Below the pieces are notes generated by a model. That model was given only the letters and a program-made list of their open reading frames with translations. It was not told where the DNA came from and ran no database searches. 7,218 nt of DNA from Salaquimonas sp. (lineage in GTDB: Bacteria > Pseudomonadota > Alphaproteobacteria > Rhizobiales > Rhizobiaceae): the NCBI GenBank assembly GCA_024639745.1, contig JAHEHW010000083.1:1-7218 (forward strand), given 5' to 3'. Positions 1 through 6,352 of this stretch are shown here, piece after piece (position 1 is the first letter of the stretch; every line of letters begins with the position of its first letter). The position numbers and the translations under genes were made by a program.

Positions 1-849
1 CGGATACGCCAGAGAAAGCTTGAAGGCGAAGCGGCGGAGGCCGTCAGGGTTCGTTCGATCAATGCCCGTTTGACGGAAGAAATTCGGGTTCGGAAGGAAA
101 CCGAACGCCAATTGCGAGAGATGCAGGATGAACTCATCCTCACCAGCAGATTGGCGGCCCTGGGAAAAATGTCTGCCGCCATCGTTCATGAGGTCAACCA
201 GCCGGTTTCGGCAATCCGGAACTTTGCCTCGAGCGGTCTGTTGCTGCTATCGGGCAAACGCATCGATGAGGCAGGCGAGACGCTTTCTCAGATCAAGGCC
301 ATGACCGATCGCCTGGCGGTGATAACTTCTGAGCTTCTCGTCTTTTCGCGAAAGCCGGTCACGCGCCGTCAGCGGGTCGATATCCATCAGGCGATTGAAA
401 GGCTCGCGCGCCAGTTTACGCCCGAACTGGAAGGGGGTGGGATCGCGCTTGTCAACCGTCTTCACCCGTCCCCCATTCTGATTTCCGGTAGCGAAGTCCG
501 GTTTGAGCAGTTGATCGGCAATCTGCTGAGAAATGCGATTGATGCCTGCGGCGATGTAAAAGAGCCCGAGATCGAAATCCTTACCAGGGTCGAGGGTGAA
601 ACCTGCGTGCTCGTAATTGCCGATAATGGCTCCGGCATTCCCGAGGGTATTCGCTCGCAACTCTTCGATCCGTTCTTTACCACCAAGCCGGTCGGCAGCG
701 GCGTCGGGCTCGGCCTCGCGCTTTGTTACGCCATTGCCGACGAAGCCGGCGGCCGCATTCAGGTCGAGAATCGCCCGGCCGGCGGCGCCCGTTTCACGGT
801 CCAACTTCCGCTTGCAACCACGAAGGAGAGAGAGGCGGAACTCGTCTGA
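1..849 (+). CDS. Sensor histidine kinase, DctB-like, C-terminal part (5' end outside window)
   Basis: The frame is open from the first base, so the gene starts upstream; 282 residues are visible, holding a charged linker or coiled coil (about residues 1-45) and the complete kinase core. The H-box contains VHEVNQP with the phospho-acceptor His at codon 187-189 (visible residue 63). The ATPase domain shows the N-box NLLRNAIDA (about 174-182), G1 box DNGSGIP (208-214), F-box LFDPFFTTK (222-229) and G2 box GVGLGLAL (234-241). The HEVNQP form and the order of boxes are typical of the DctB group of C4-dicarboxylate sensors, whose missing N-terminus normally carries two membrane segments and a periplasmic sensing domain. 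It should autophosphorylate and pass phosphate to the regulator starting 6 nt downstream. Its signal is inferred to be the TRAP substrate or a related organic acid; the sensing domain is not visible, so this is untested. Confidence 0.93.
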   Translation, partial: RIRQRKLEGEAAEAVRVRSINARLTEEIRVRKETERQLREMQDELILTSRLAALGKMSAAIVHEVNQPVSAIRNFASSGLLLLSGKRIDEAGETLSQIKAMTDRLAVITSELLVFSRKPVTRRQRVDIHQAIERLARQFTPELEGGGIALVNRLHPSPILISGSEVRFEQLIGNLLRNAIDACGDVKEPEIEILTRVEGETCVLVIADNGSGIPEGIRSQLFDPFFTTKPVGSGVGLGLALCYAIADEAGGRIQVENRPAGGARFTVQLPLATTKEREAELV

Positions 850-855
850 TATCCC

Positions 856-1512
856 ATGACCCTGCAGCATCCTGAAGACCCGCCGCAATGCACCGTTTAC
901 CTGATCGATGACGACAGGGCGATGGTTCAATCGACCGCTCAGTGGCTCAGCCTCTCCGGGCTGAAAGTGAGAAGCTTTGCCGACCCGGTCAGCGCATTGA
1001 AGAGCTTGTCACGCGGCATGGCATGCGTGATCATTTCCGATATCCGAATGCCGCAAATGGATGGCATGGACCTGATGCGCCACATCGTCAGCAAGGATCG
1101 CAATATCCCGGTCATTCTGATCACCGGTCATGGCGACGTGCCATTGGCCGTCGAGGCGATAAAGGCCGGCGCCATGGAATTTCTGACCAAGCCTTTTTCG
1201 CCCGAGCATCTCCTAGAGATAACCAGGGCGGCGATAAAGCGGCGGATTGAAACCCTCAAATCCGAGGATTACGGCAATCGCTCTAGAAGCGGCGCCTCAC
1301 AAGCCGGGCGGCAGCCTTCGAGACCTGGGCAGTCGGAGGATACCGCGCTCGCCGAACGGGTCGACCAATACGAAAAGCGCTTGATTCTCGAAAGCCTGTC
1401 GCGCCACAGCGGTAACGTGGTCGCTGTCATGGAAGAGCTGGAACTGCCGCGGCGAACGCTCAACGCGAAGATGAAGAAATACGGGATATCCCGCCGCGAT
1501 GTGCTGGGTTGA
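856..1512 (+). CDS. Short response regulator: DctD-like receiver plus Fis-type HTH, no AAA+ domain
   Basis: A 218-residue protein. The receiver domain spans about residues 12-130, with acidic residues D18-D20, phospho-acceptor D62 in SDIRMPQMDG, T90 in LITGHGD and K112 in TKPF, all closest in style to DctD. After a polar, probably flexible linker (about 136-164), residues 165-213 form a Fis-type (HTH_8) DNA-binding domain starting LAERVDQYEKRLI and ending RRTLNAKMKKYGI, again like the DctD C-terminus. DctD itself is about 440-460 residues because a sigma54-interacting AAA+ ATPase lies between these parts; here there is no Walker A, no GAFTGA and no room for one. It therefore cannot remodel sigma54 polymerase and more likely acts as a classical activator or repressor. 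The start at 856 lacks a well-spaced ribosome site (the purine run at 823-834 is too far), which suggests translational coupling to the kinase. RegA/ActR proteins have the same two-domain layout, but these motifs look DctD-derived. Confidence 0.93.
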   Translation: MTLQHPEDPPQCTVYLIDDDRAMVQSTAQWLSLSGLKVRSFADPVSALKSLSRGMACVIISDIRMPQMDGMDLMRHIVSKDRNIPVILITGHGDVPLAVEAIKAGAMEFLTKPFSPEHLLEITRAAIKRRIETLKSEDYGNRSRSGASQAGRQPSRPGQSEDTALAERVDQYEKRLILESLSRHSGNVVAVMEELELPRRTLNAKMKKYGISRRDVLG

Positions 1513-1532
1513 GGATCTTGCCGCCTCTTGCA

Positions 1533-1563
1533 TTTCGGCAAATTTCTGCCGAACTTGCCGAAA
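1533..1563. promoter_or_regulatory. Palindromic operator candidate upstream of dctP
   Basis: TTTCGGCAA (1533-1541) and TTGCCGAAA (1555-1563) are perfect 9-bp reverse complements separated by 13 nt. A further half-site TGCCGAA lies between them at 1547-1553, so TTCGGCA/TGCCGAA also forms a tighter palindrome at 1534-1553. A weaker TTGCCG occurs at 1518-1523. No T-run follows, so a terminator is unlikely. The site lies between the regulator gene and dctP, which makes it a natural target for the Fis-type regulator; that link is inference. Confidence 0.55.
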
Positions 1564-1580
1564 GGGCCTTTGCTGCTACT

Positions 1581-1606
1581 TATAACGTGTTAAACCTTTT
1601 GGGAGG
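1581..1606 (+). promoter_or_regulatory. Possible -10 box (TATAAC) and dctP ribosome-binding site
   Basis: TATAAC at 1581-1586 resembles a sigma70-type -10 element. The -35 position (about 1558-1563, CCGAAA) is poor and lies in the right arm of the palindrome, as expected for an activator-dependent promoter. If this -10 is used, transcription would begin near 1593 and the palindrome centre (1548) would sit near -45. The GGGAGG at 1601-1606, 6 nt before the ATG at 1613, is a strong ribosome site and fixes the dctP start. The -10 assignment is by eye only. Confidence 0.35.
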
Positions 1607-1612
1607 TACATT

Positions 1613-2626
1613 ATGAGGAAAATGATGAAAGTGGCCATGCTGGCCACGACCGCGCTTGGATTCACGGCAACCAATGTTCTTGCGCTCGAGTGGAACGTTT
1701 CGCTGTGGGGCAAGCGTCGCGCCTTTACCGAACACGTTGAGAAACTGGCCGAACTCGTCAGCGAAAAGACCGGCGGCGGTTTCACGCTCAACATTTCTTA
1801 CGGCGGTCTTTCCAAGAACCGCGAAAACCTCGACGGAATTTCGATCGGCGCTTTCGAAATGGCGCAGTTCTGCTCCGCCTACCACCCGGACAAGAACCCA
1901 ACGCTAATGGTGCTCGACCTGCCGTTCCTGGGTGTCGAAACGCTCAAGCAGGAGGGTGATCTGGACCTCGCTCTCTATCAGCATCCGGCAGCCGTTGAAG
2001 ATCTGAAGCGCTGGAACGCGAAAGTCATCATGGCGTCGCCGCTGCCGCAATATAACCTCGCTGGCGTCGGTGAAGCACCGTCCAACCTTGCCGACATGGA
2101 AGGTCTGCGCGTGCGTGCGACCGGTGGTATCGGTGAAGCGTTCAAAAAGGTAGGCGCTGTTCCCACCTCCGTTACGTCTTCTGAAGCTTACACCGCGCTT
2201 GAATCCGGTGTCGTCGATGCGGTCGCCTTCGCGCCGCATGCTCACCTTTCTTTCCGCACCATTGAAATCGCGGATTGGTGGACGACCAACCTGAACCCAG
2301 GCTCGGTCAACTGCCCTGTGGTGGTGAATATCGACGCTTACAACGCGCTTTCGGACGAGCATCGTGAGGCGCTTGATTCCTCGATCCCGGCCGCGATGGA
2401 CCGGTACTACGAGGCTTATCAGGAAGTCTATGACAAGTGGGGTCCGGCACTCGAGGAAAATGGTGTCGAGAAGGTCACTTTGCCGGAAGAAACTGTGCAG
2501 GGCCTTCAGGAAGCCGCGGCGACTCCCGTTCGCGAGGAATGGATTGCTGCCAACAAGGACAGCATCCCGGCCGAAGAGCTGTACCAGTTCGTCAAGGACA
2601 AGCTGGCTGAACTGAAGAGCCAGTAA
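1613..2626 (+). CDS. dctP: TRAP transporter substrate-binding protein DctP
   Basis: A 337-residue periplasmic solute receptor of the TRAP family. Residues 1-24 form a Sec signal peptide (basic MRKMMK, hydrophobic core, NVLA before the predicted cut), leaving mature protein from L25. The family pattern is clear: binding-domain start LEWNVSLWGKRR, the segment GLRVRATGG at 164-172 whose R168 aligns with the conserved arginine that binds the ligand carboxylate in SiaP/DctP proteins, then the helix SSEAYTALESGVVDAV (189-204). It should capture an organic acid and hand it to the DctQ-DctM membrane complex. The exact substrate cannot be told; C4-dicarboxylate is only the family default. The start is set by GGGAGG 6 nt upstream. 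It is the first gene of the transporter unit, separated by 142 nt with two stem-loops from dctQ, an arrangement that favours making more binding protein than membrane subunits. Confidence 0.95.
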   Translation: MRKMMKVAMLATTALGFTATNVLALEWNVSLWGKRRAFTEHVEKLAELVSEKTGGGFTLNISYGGLSKNRENLDGISIGAFEMAQFCSAYHPDKNPTLMVLDLPFLGVETLKQEGDLDLALYQHPAAVEDLKRWNAKVIMASPLPQYNLAGVGEAPSNLADMEGLRVRATGGIGEAFKKVGAVPTSVTSSEAYTALESGVVDAVAFAPHAHLSFRTIEIADWWTTNLNPGSVNCPVVVNIDAYNALSDEHREALDSSIPAAMDRYYEAYQEVYDKWGPALEENGVEKVTLPEETVQGLQEAAATPVREEWIAANKDSIPAEELYQFVKDKLAELKSQ

Positions 2627-2642
2627 TCGACACGGTTGAAAT

Positions 2643-2670
2643 CCCGGGACGCTTGTAAGCGCGTCCCGGG
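2643..2670 (+). promoter_or_regulatory. Strong stem-loop after dctP, no U-tract
   Basis: CCCGGGACGC (2643-2652) and GCGTCCCGGG (2661-2670) pair perfectly over 10 bp, 9 of them GC, around an 8-nt loop, 16 nt after the dctP stop. The next bases are TAACTTGCC, so it lacks the T-run of an intrinsic terminator. In transport operons such structures often protect the 3' end of the binding-protein mRNA or act as a leaky stop; that role here is inferred. Confidence 0.65.
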
Positions 2671-2710
2671 TAACTTGCCGTTAGTCTCCGTAAAAGCCAA
2701 TATGTAGCTC

Positions 2711-2732
2711 GCTACGCGTCAGACGCGTAAGC
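2711..2732 (+). repeat. Second small stem-loop between dctP and dctQ
   Basis: TACGCGT (2713-2719) and ACGCGTA (2723-2729) are perfect 7-bp inverted arms with a 3-nt loop (CAG). Pairing extends to GC/GC at the base if A2730 is bulged. It lies 37 nt before the dctQ ATG. It could be an RNA structure or a protein-binding palindrome; no function is evident. Confidence 0.4.
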
Positions 2733-2768
2733 GCGATTGTTGGTTGGCAGCTTTTGAGGGTTCCAGAA

Positions 2769-3422
2769 ATGTCCGCGCATTCCGTCAAGTCCGATGATAG
2801 CGCCCGAAGTCGCGCTGATAGATCGCTCTTCAAGCTCGAATCCGTCATGGCGCTTGCCGGGGGGCTGGCCATCCTCGGCGCCATGATCCTGTCCGTGGTC
2901 AATATTCTTGGCCGGAAATTCTTAAACTGGCCGGTGCCGGGCTATGTCGCGATCATGTCGCAGATCATGCCCATCATGGCATTCATGGGCATTGCTTACT
3001 GTCAGCGCCTCGGCAGCCATATCCGGATGGATATCCTGGTCGGAAAGCTCAAGGGGCGCACCCTGTGGATCGCCGAACTGCTTGGCGTGACGCTTATGCT
3101 GATCCTGACTGTGGCTCTGATCTACGGCTCATTCGACCATGCTCTGCGCGCGCTTACCCTGGGCGATACGACGGACGACATGAACATTCCCACCTGGCCG
3201 GTGAAGATGCTCGTCCCCATCATGCTGACATTTCTCGCCATTCGCCTGGCGCTTCATATCTGGGCTTACGCCGCAGCAATTGGCGAAGGCGGTGATGAGC
3301 CGGTGGCCGTTCCGCTGATCGAGGACGCCGCTACCCAGGCCATGAAGGAAGCCGAGACGGTTTCCGGCATGGACGACGACGACAGCTTGCAGACAGCAAG
3401 GGCCGATGGGAGCAAACGCTAA
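2769..3422 (+). CDS. dctQ: TRAP transporter small membrane subunit DctQ
   Basis: A 217-residue inner-membrane protein with four hydrophobic segments at about residues 25-47, 58-78, 98-120 and 145-168, the normal DctQ topology. Family motifs include NILGRKFLNWPVPG (45-58) after the first helix and the loop GSHIRMD (82-88). An acidic cytoplasmic-type tail (about 172-217, with DDDD) follows the last helix and is longer than in many DctQ proteins. It pairs with DctM to form the transport complex that accepts ligand from DctP. The ATG at 2769 is preferred over an upstream in-frame TTG at 2754 because GAGGG (2756-2760) lies 8 nt before the ATG. The stop overlaps the dctM start as TAATG, implying translational coupling. 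Confidence 0.93.
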   Translation: MSAHSVKSDDSARSRADRSLFKLESVMALAGGLAILGAMILSVVNILGRKFLNWPVPGYVAIMSQIMPIMAFMGIAYCQRLGSHIRMDILVGKLKGRTLWIAELLGVTLMLILTVALIYGSFDHALRALTLGDTTDDMNIPTWPVKMLVPIMLTFLAIRLALHIWAYAAAIGEGGDEPVAVPLIEDAATQAMKEAETVSGMDDDDSLQTARADGSKR

Positions 3423-4804
3423 TGACTACCATGGAAGTCTGCCTGCTCCTCGCAGGCGTTCTGATACTGCTCGTCGTCATCGGCGTTCGGGTTGCTTTCG
3501 CGACGGCGCTTATCGGCTTTATTGGAATGTTCAGCTTCTATGCCTTCGACAAGGGCTATCCGCTGGACCGGTCATTCATCATTACACTGAAGCTTATCGG
3601 CCAAATTCCGCATTCGAAGACCGAAAGCCACGTCCTGGCGCTGATTCCGACCTTCATTCTGATCGGTTATCTGGCCTATTTCGCGGGCTTTACGCGCGCG
3701 CTGTTCGAAGCGGCCAAGCGATGGGTCGGATGGCTGCCCGGAGGATTGGGTGTGTCGACCGTTTTCGCAACGGCGGGTTTCGCCGCCGTTTCGGGGGCCT
3801 CTGTCGCGACATCTGCCGTCTTCGCCCGCATCGCCATTCCGGAAATGCTGAAGGTGGGATACGACAAGCGCTTTGCAGCCGGCGTTGTTGCGGCAGGCGG
3901 TACGCTTGCCTCGCTCATCCCGCCATCCGCCATCTTGGTGATCTACGCCATCATTACCGAAAGTTCGGTGGGTAAACTTCTGATGGCCGGTTTTCTGCCG
4001 GGTCTGGTATCCGCGCTTATCTATGGTGCGCTGATAGTTCTACTGGCGAAGACCCGAAAGGATCTGGGGCCGCCTGTTAAGGGGTTCACTTGGAAGGAGC
4101 GGTTCGAGGCGCTGCCGGGCACGATCCCGATCCTGTTCGTCGTCTTCATCATCATCTATTGCATTTACGCCGGATGGGGGACACCGACCGAAGCCGGGGC
4201 TTTGGGTGCCTTCGTCGTGCTCGTGATGGCCTTGATGCATGGCACCAAGTGGGAACAGCTCAAGGGCGCATTGATGGAAAGCGCCAAGTTGACGGCCATG
4301 ATTTTCACGATGATCTGGGGTGTTTTGATCTACGTGCGCTATCTGGGCTTCGCGGATTTGCCGGGGGCTTTCGCGGATTTTATTACCGGACTCGAACAAT
4401 CGCCGATGATCACCCTGATGTTCATTCTTGGCGCATATGTGATTCTCGGCATGTTCATGGACGCCATCGGAATGCTCATCCTGACGCTTCCGATCACCTT
4501 TCCGGCGGTTATAGCGCTCAATGGTGGCCCGAGCGTCAGCTATGCCGACTCCGCGTTAGGCATGTCAGGCGAGAATTGCGCGATCTGGTTTGGGATCATC
4601 GTGGTGAAAATGGCGGAGCTTTGCCTGATAACGCCGCCGATCGGCCTCAACTGCTTCGTTGTCGCTGGCGTCCGACCGGAAATCTCGGCGCAGGATGTCT
4701 TCCGCGGAGCGTCGCCCTTCTTCGTCGCGGACGTGATTACCGTCGGTGTGCTGATCTCCTTTCCTCAGATCGTCCTCTGGCTGCCGAATATTCTGCTGGG
4801 CTAG
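3422..4804 (+). CDS. dctM: TRAP transporter large membrane subunit DctM
   Basis: A 460-residue, strongly hydrophobic polytopic protein; the family is usually about 425-450 residues with 11-12 helices. Recognisable DctM signatures are GASVATSAVFARIAIPEM (125-142), GTLASLIPPSAILVIY (160-175), the repeat-2 counterpart TPTEAGALGAF (254-264), FMDAIGMLILTLPITFP (345-361) and AELCLITPPIGLN (398-410). It is the ion-coupled (normally Na+-driven) transport subunit of the IT superfamily, working with DctQ and DctP. A stretch at about 42-70 (KGYPLDRSF to SKTESH) is longer and more polar than in many relatives and accounts for the extra length. Its ATG overlaps the dctQ stop by one base, and GGGAG at 3408-3412 provides a ribosome site. 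Transcription probably ends at the hairpin 4836-4865. Confidence 0.96.
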   Translation: MTTMEVCLLLAGVLILLVVIGVRVAFATALIGFIGMFSFYAFDKGYPLDRSFIITLKLIGQIPHSKTESHVLALIPTFILIGYLAYFAGFTRALFEAAKRWVGWLPGGLGVSTVFATAGFAAVSGASVATSAVFARIAIPEMLKVGYDKRFAAGVVAAGGTLASLIPPSAILVIYAIITESSVGKLLMAGFLPGLVSALIYGALIVLLAKTRKDLGPPVKGFTWKERFEALPGTIPILFVVFIIIYCIYAGWGTPTEAGALGAFVVLVMALMHGTKWEQLKGALMESAKLTAMIFTMIWGVLIYVRYLGFADLPGAFADFITGLEQSPMITLMFILGAYVILGMFMDAIGMLILTLPITFPAVIALNGGPSVSYADSALGMSGENCAIWFGIIVVKMAELCLITPPIGLNCFVVAGVRPEISAQDVFRGASPFFVADVITVGVLISFPQIVLWLPNILLG

Positions 4805-4812
4805 CCCATCCC

Positions 4813-4830
4813 ATTTGGACGCTTCCAAAT
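4813..4830. repeat. Short inverted repeat before the dctM terminator
   Basis: ATTTGGA (4813-4819) and TCCAAAT (4824-4830) are perfect 7-bp arms with a 4-nt loop, lying 8 nt after the dctM stop and directly ahead of the main terminator hairpin. On the - strand it follows that hairpin. It may strengthen termination on either strand; alone it lacks a T-run. Confidence 0.35.
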
Positions 4831-4835
4831 AAGAC

Positions 4836-4865
4836 AAAGGCCGCTTCGAAAGAGGCGACCTTTTT
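4836..4865. terminator. Intrinsic terminator shared by dctM and the convergent amidotransferase gene
   Basis: AAAGGCCGCTTC (4836-4847) pairs with GAGGCGACCTTT (4852-4863) over 12 positions, with one C-A mismatch and one T-G pair, around a GAAA tetraloop, and runs into TTTTT (4861-4865) on the + strand. On the - strand the stem is followed by TTTGTCTTATTT, so it can also serve the amidotransferase gene that ends at 4879. The position between two convergent stops fits a bidirectional terminator. Confidence 0.8.
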
Positions 4866-4878
4866 GCAGTTCATGCAA

Positions 4879-5571
4879 TCAGACGGCTTTTGCCGCGTGT
4901 GCCTTCTTGAAGAAGGTCGCGATTTCGTCGGCCATTCGTTTTGTGTCGTCCTCGTCCTTCAGCCCATTCAGGGCCTGTTTCGCCTGCTCCTGCGTGAAGG
5001 ACTGACCTGCTCTCAGCCTGATGAGGTCCTCCAGGATCGCAGGGGTATATTCCGGATGCGGCTGGAAGCTCAATGCCGGCCCCGAATAGGCGAGGCCGGC
5101 AAATTTACAGAAATCGGTCGACGCGATGATTTCGGCATCCTGCGGCGCCTCGACAACCTGGTCCTGGTGGAAGGCGCCAAGCGTCACCTTCCTGCCGTCG
5201 AAATCGTAATCCGTGTGGCCGAGATCCCACCCGCCGCTGAACTTTTCGACCTTGCCACCAAGCGCCTTGGCCATGATTTGGTGGCCGAAGCATATTCCGA
5301 CTACGGGGACCTGTGCCTTGTAGGCATCCCGAATGAATGCTTCGAGCGTCGGAATGAAGGGCAGATCCTCGTAAGCCCCGTGGCGCGATCCGCTGATAAG
5401 CCAGCCATCGGCTTCATGGACAGAGGCGGGAAATTCACCGTCGACAACGAGGTAGGAATCGAAATCGAAAGCGTAACCGTCGAGCAGCTGCATATACATT
5501 TCCGGGTAATCGCAATGCGCCTTAACCAGGTCAGGTGGAAGATGTCCTGCCTGCAGGATTCCGATTTTCAT
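4879..5571 (-). CDS. Class I glutamine amidotransferase-like protein
   Basis: A 230-residue cytoplasmic protein with a single class I (triad) GATase domain. The nucleophile elbow is GICFGHQ with Cys94; the other triad members are His172 and Glu174 in FQPHPEY. SGSRHGAYED (60-69) is the usual oxyanion-side loop before the nucleophile, and AFHQDQV (133-139) matches the HxD-type segment of GuaA-like domains. These proteins split the amide of glutamine or of a gamma-glutamyl compound. With no synthetase domain attached, it resembles the stand-alone GMP-synthase-like or PuuD-like groups, and the true substrate is unknown. The start is set by GAGG (5577-5580 on the + strand coordinates), 5 nt before the ATG. 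It converges on dctM, is divergent from the hemerythrin gene, and has no obvious link to the transporter. Confidence 0.92.
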   Translation of the reverse strand: MKIGILQAGHLPPDLVKAHCDYPEMYMQLLDGYAFDFDSYLVVDGEFPASVHEADGWLISGSRHGAYEDLPFIPTLEAFIRDAYKAQVPVVGICFGHQIMAKALGGKVEKFSGGWDLGHTDYDFDGRKVTLGAFHQDQVVEAPQDAEIIASTDFCKFAGLAYSGPALSFQPHPEYTPAILEDLIRLRAGQSFTQEQAKQALNGLKDEDDTKRMADEIATFFKKAHAAKAV

Positions 5572-5613
5572 TTCGACCTCTCATTTGTCGGATATGAGTA
5601 TGCTGATATCGGT

Positions 5614-5686
5614 TCGTAAAATGGAATTAACAAGACATCCGGATGCAGTAAATGGAACATTTTGGCCGATACCTTCCGTTTTACGA
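5614..5686. promoter_or_regulatory. Inverted repeat in the divergent intergenic region, possible shared operator
   Basis: TCGTAAAATGGAA (5614-5626) and TTCCGTTTTACGA (5674-5686) are reverse complements at 12 of 13 positions, 47 nt apart. A third related copy, GTAAATGGAA (5648-5657), lies between them in the same orientation as the left arm with one base deleted, and it overlaps a small palindrome AAATG-GAA-CATTT. The left arm lies toward the amidotransferase gene and the right arm toward the hemerythrin gene. This spacing fits two or three binding sites for one regulator better than an RNA hairpin. No regulator family is recognised, and no confident -35/-10 pair was found on either strand between 5572 and 5764. 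Confidence 0.4.
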
Positions 5687-5764
5687 GACGCTGTGAACTC
5701 TTTTCAGAGACGTGGCAATGCCTATATGTGCGGGTCAGGTTTCCCAAGAAACGGCAACGGTTTT

Positions 5765-6352
5765 ATGACCAAGACCTTTGATTACCAAGCACCGGAAAAT
5801 CATCTAGAAAAACGTGCGCAACTGAGCCCATTGCTGGTCGCGAAACTGTTTGACCCGCCGCCCGGCGGTCGCGCCTCCTATCGCGGAGAAGCTTCCGTAT
5901 GGATGCAGATCCATGAGGGGTTGCTCGGCGCTTCCGCGACATTGCCGCGCTGGAGCGAAGACCTGCTGTCTAAAGACCGGGTCGAAGAGATCGATCGGCT
6001 GGCTCCAAGGATACTCGCTCTTGGCCGGCAATTGGTTCAGCATGCCCACGGCCATCATCATATCGAAGATGACTTCTTTTTCCCGACCTTTCTGAGGGCA
6101 TTCCCGGAACTCGAAAGCCCCATTGATCTATTGGAGGGCGACCACGAGATTCTCGCAGTCGTTCTTGATGACCTTGAAAAGTCAGTGATGGATTTCGGGA
6201 GATCCTTGGGTGTTGAGCAAACAGCAAAACGGGATGCGGTCCTGAAGGCTGGCGAAGTTCTTACTGACCGGGCATGGCGTCTTGATCGCCTGTTTACCCG
6301 TCACATCGGCGACGAGGAAGAAATCTGCCTGCCTGTGCTTTACCGGATCTGA
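5765..6352 (+). CDS. Hemerythrin HHE cation-binding domain protein
   Basis: A 195-residue soluble protein predicted to fold as a four-helix bundle around a di-iron site. Candidate iron ligands occur in the expected order: H50 (QIHEGLL), the cluster HAHGHHHIEDDFFFP (93-107) giving an HxxxE/D pair, H127 in EGDHE, and H180 with E184 in RHIGDEE. A typical bacterial role is binding oxygen, nitric oxide or iron during nitrosative or oxidative stress; the precise role is not determined. The frame stays open back to a TTG at 5585, which would add 60 residues, but that extension overlaps the repeat-rich promoter-like region and does not look conserved. ATG 5765 is chosen because the protein then begins MTKTFDYQAPENH and has normal family length, although its ribosome site is weak. 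An ATG at 5726 is an alternative. A hairpin follows the stop. Confidence 0.85.
   Translation: MTKTFDYQAPENHLEKRAQLSPLLVAKLFDPPPGGRASYRGEASVWMQIHEGLLGASATLPRWSEDLLSKDRVEEIDRLAPRILALGRQLVQHAHGHHHIEDDFFFPTFLRAFPELESPIDLLEGDHEILAVVLDDLEKSVMDFGRSLGVEQTAKRDAVLKAGEVLTDRAWRLDRLFTRHIGDEEEICLPVLYRI

Noticed and set aside
247..930. A 227-codon - strand open frame
   Set aside because: It is antisense to the histidine kinase, whose H, N, G1, F and G2 boxes are all intact on the + strand; the antisense product has no recognisable motif.
1533..1563. The palindrome as a terminator for the regulator gene
   Set aside because: The loop is 13 nt, the stem is short and no T-run follows; half-site repetition and position favour a protein-binding site.
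1513..1612. A sigma54 (-24/-12) promoter upstream of dctP
   Set aside because: TTTGCT at 1569-1574 resembles a -12 half, but the bases where the -24 GG should be are GA, and the TTGCAT at 1528-1533 likewise has no GG at the right distance.
1904..2362. A 152-codon - strand open frame
   Set aside because: It lies wholly inside dctP, whose signal peptide and TRAP motifs are clear, so it is a shadow.
2754..2768. TTG start for dctQ five codons upstream
   Set aside because: The GAGGG ribosome site overlaps this TTG and is correctly spaced for the ATG at 2769 instead.
4090..5619. A 509-codon + strand open frame
   Set aside because: It overlaps the 3' half of dctM in another frame and runs antisense through the whole amidotransferase gene. 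Its translation is Arg/Gly/His-rich with no domain, typical of a shadow frame in GC-rich DNA.
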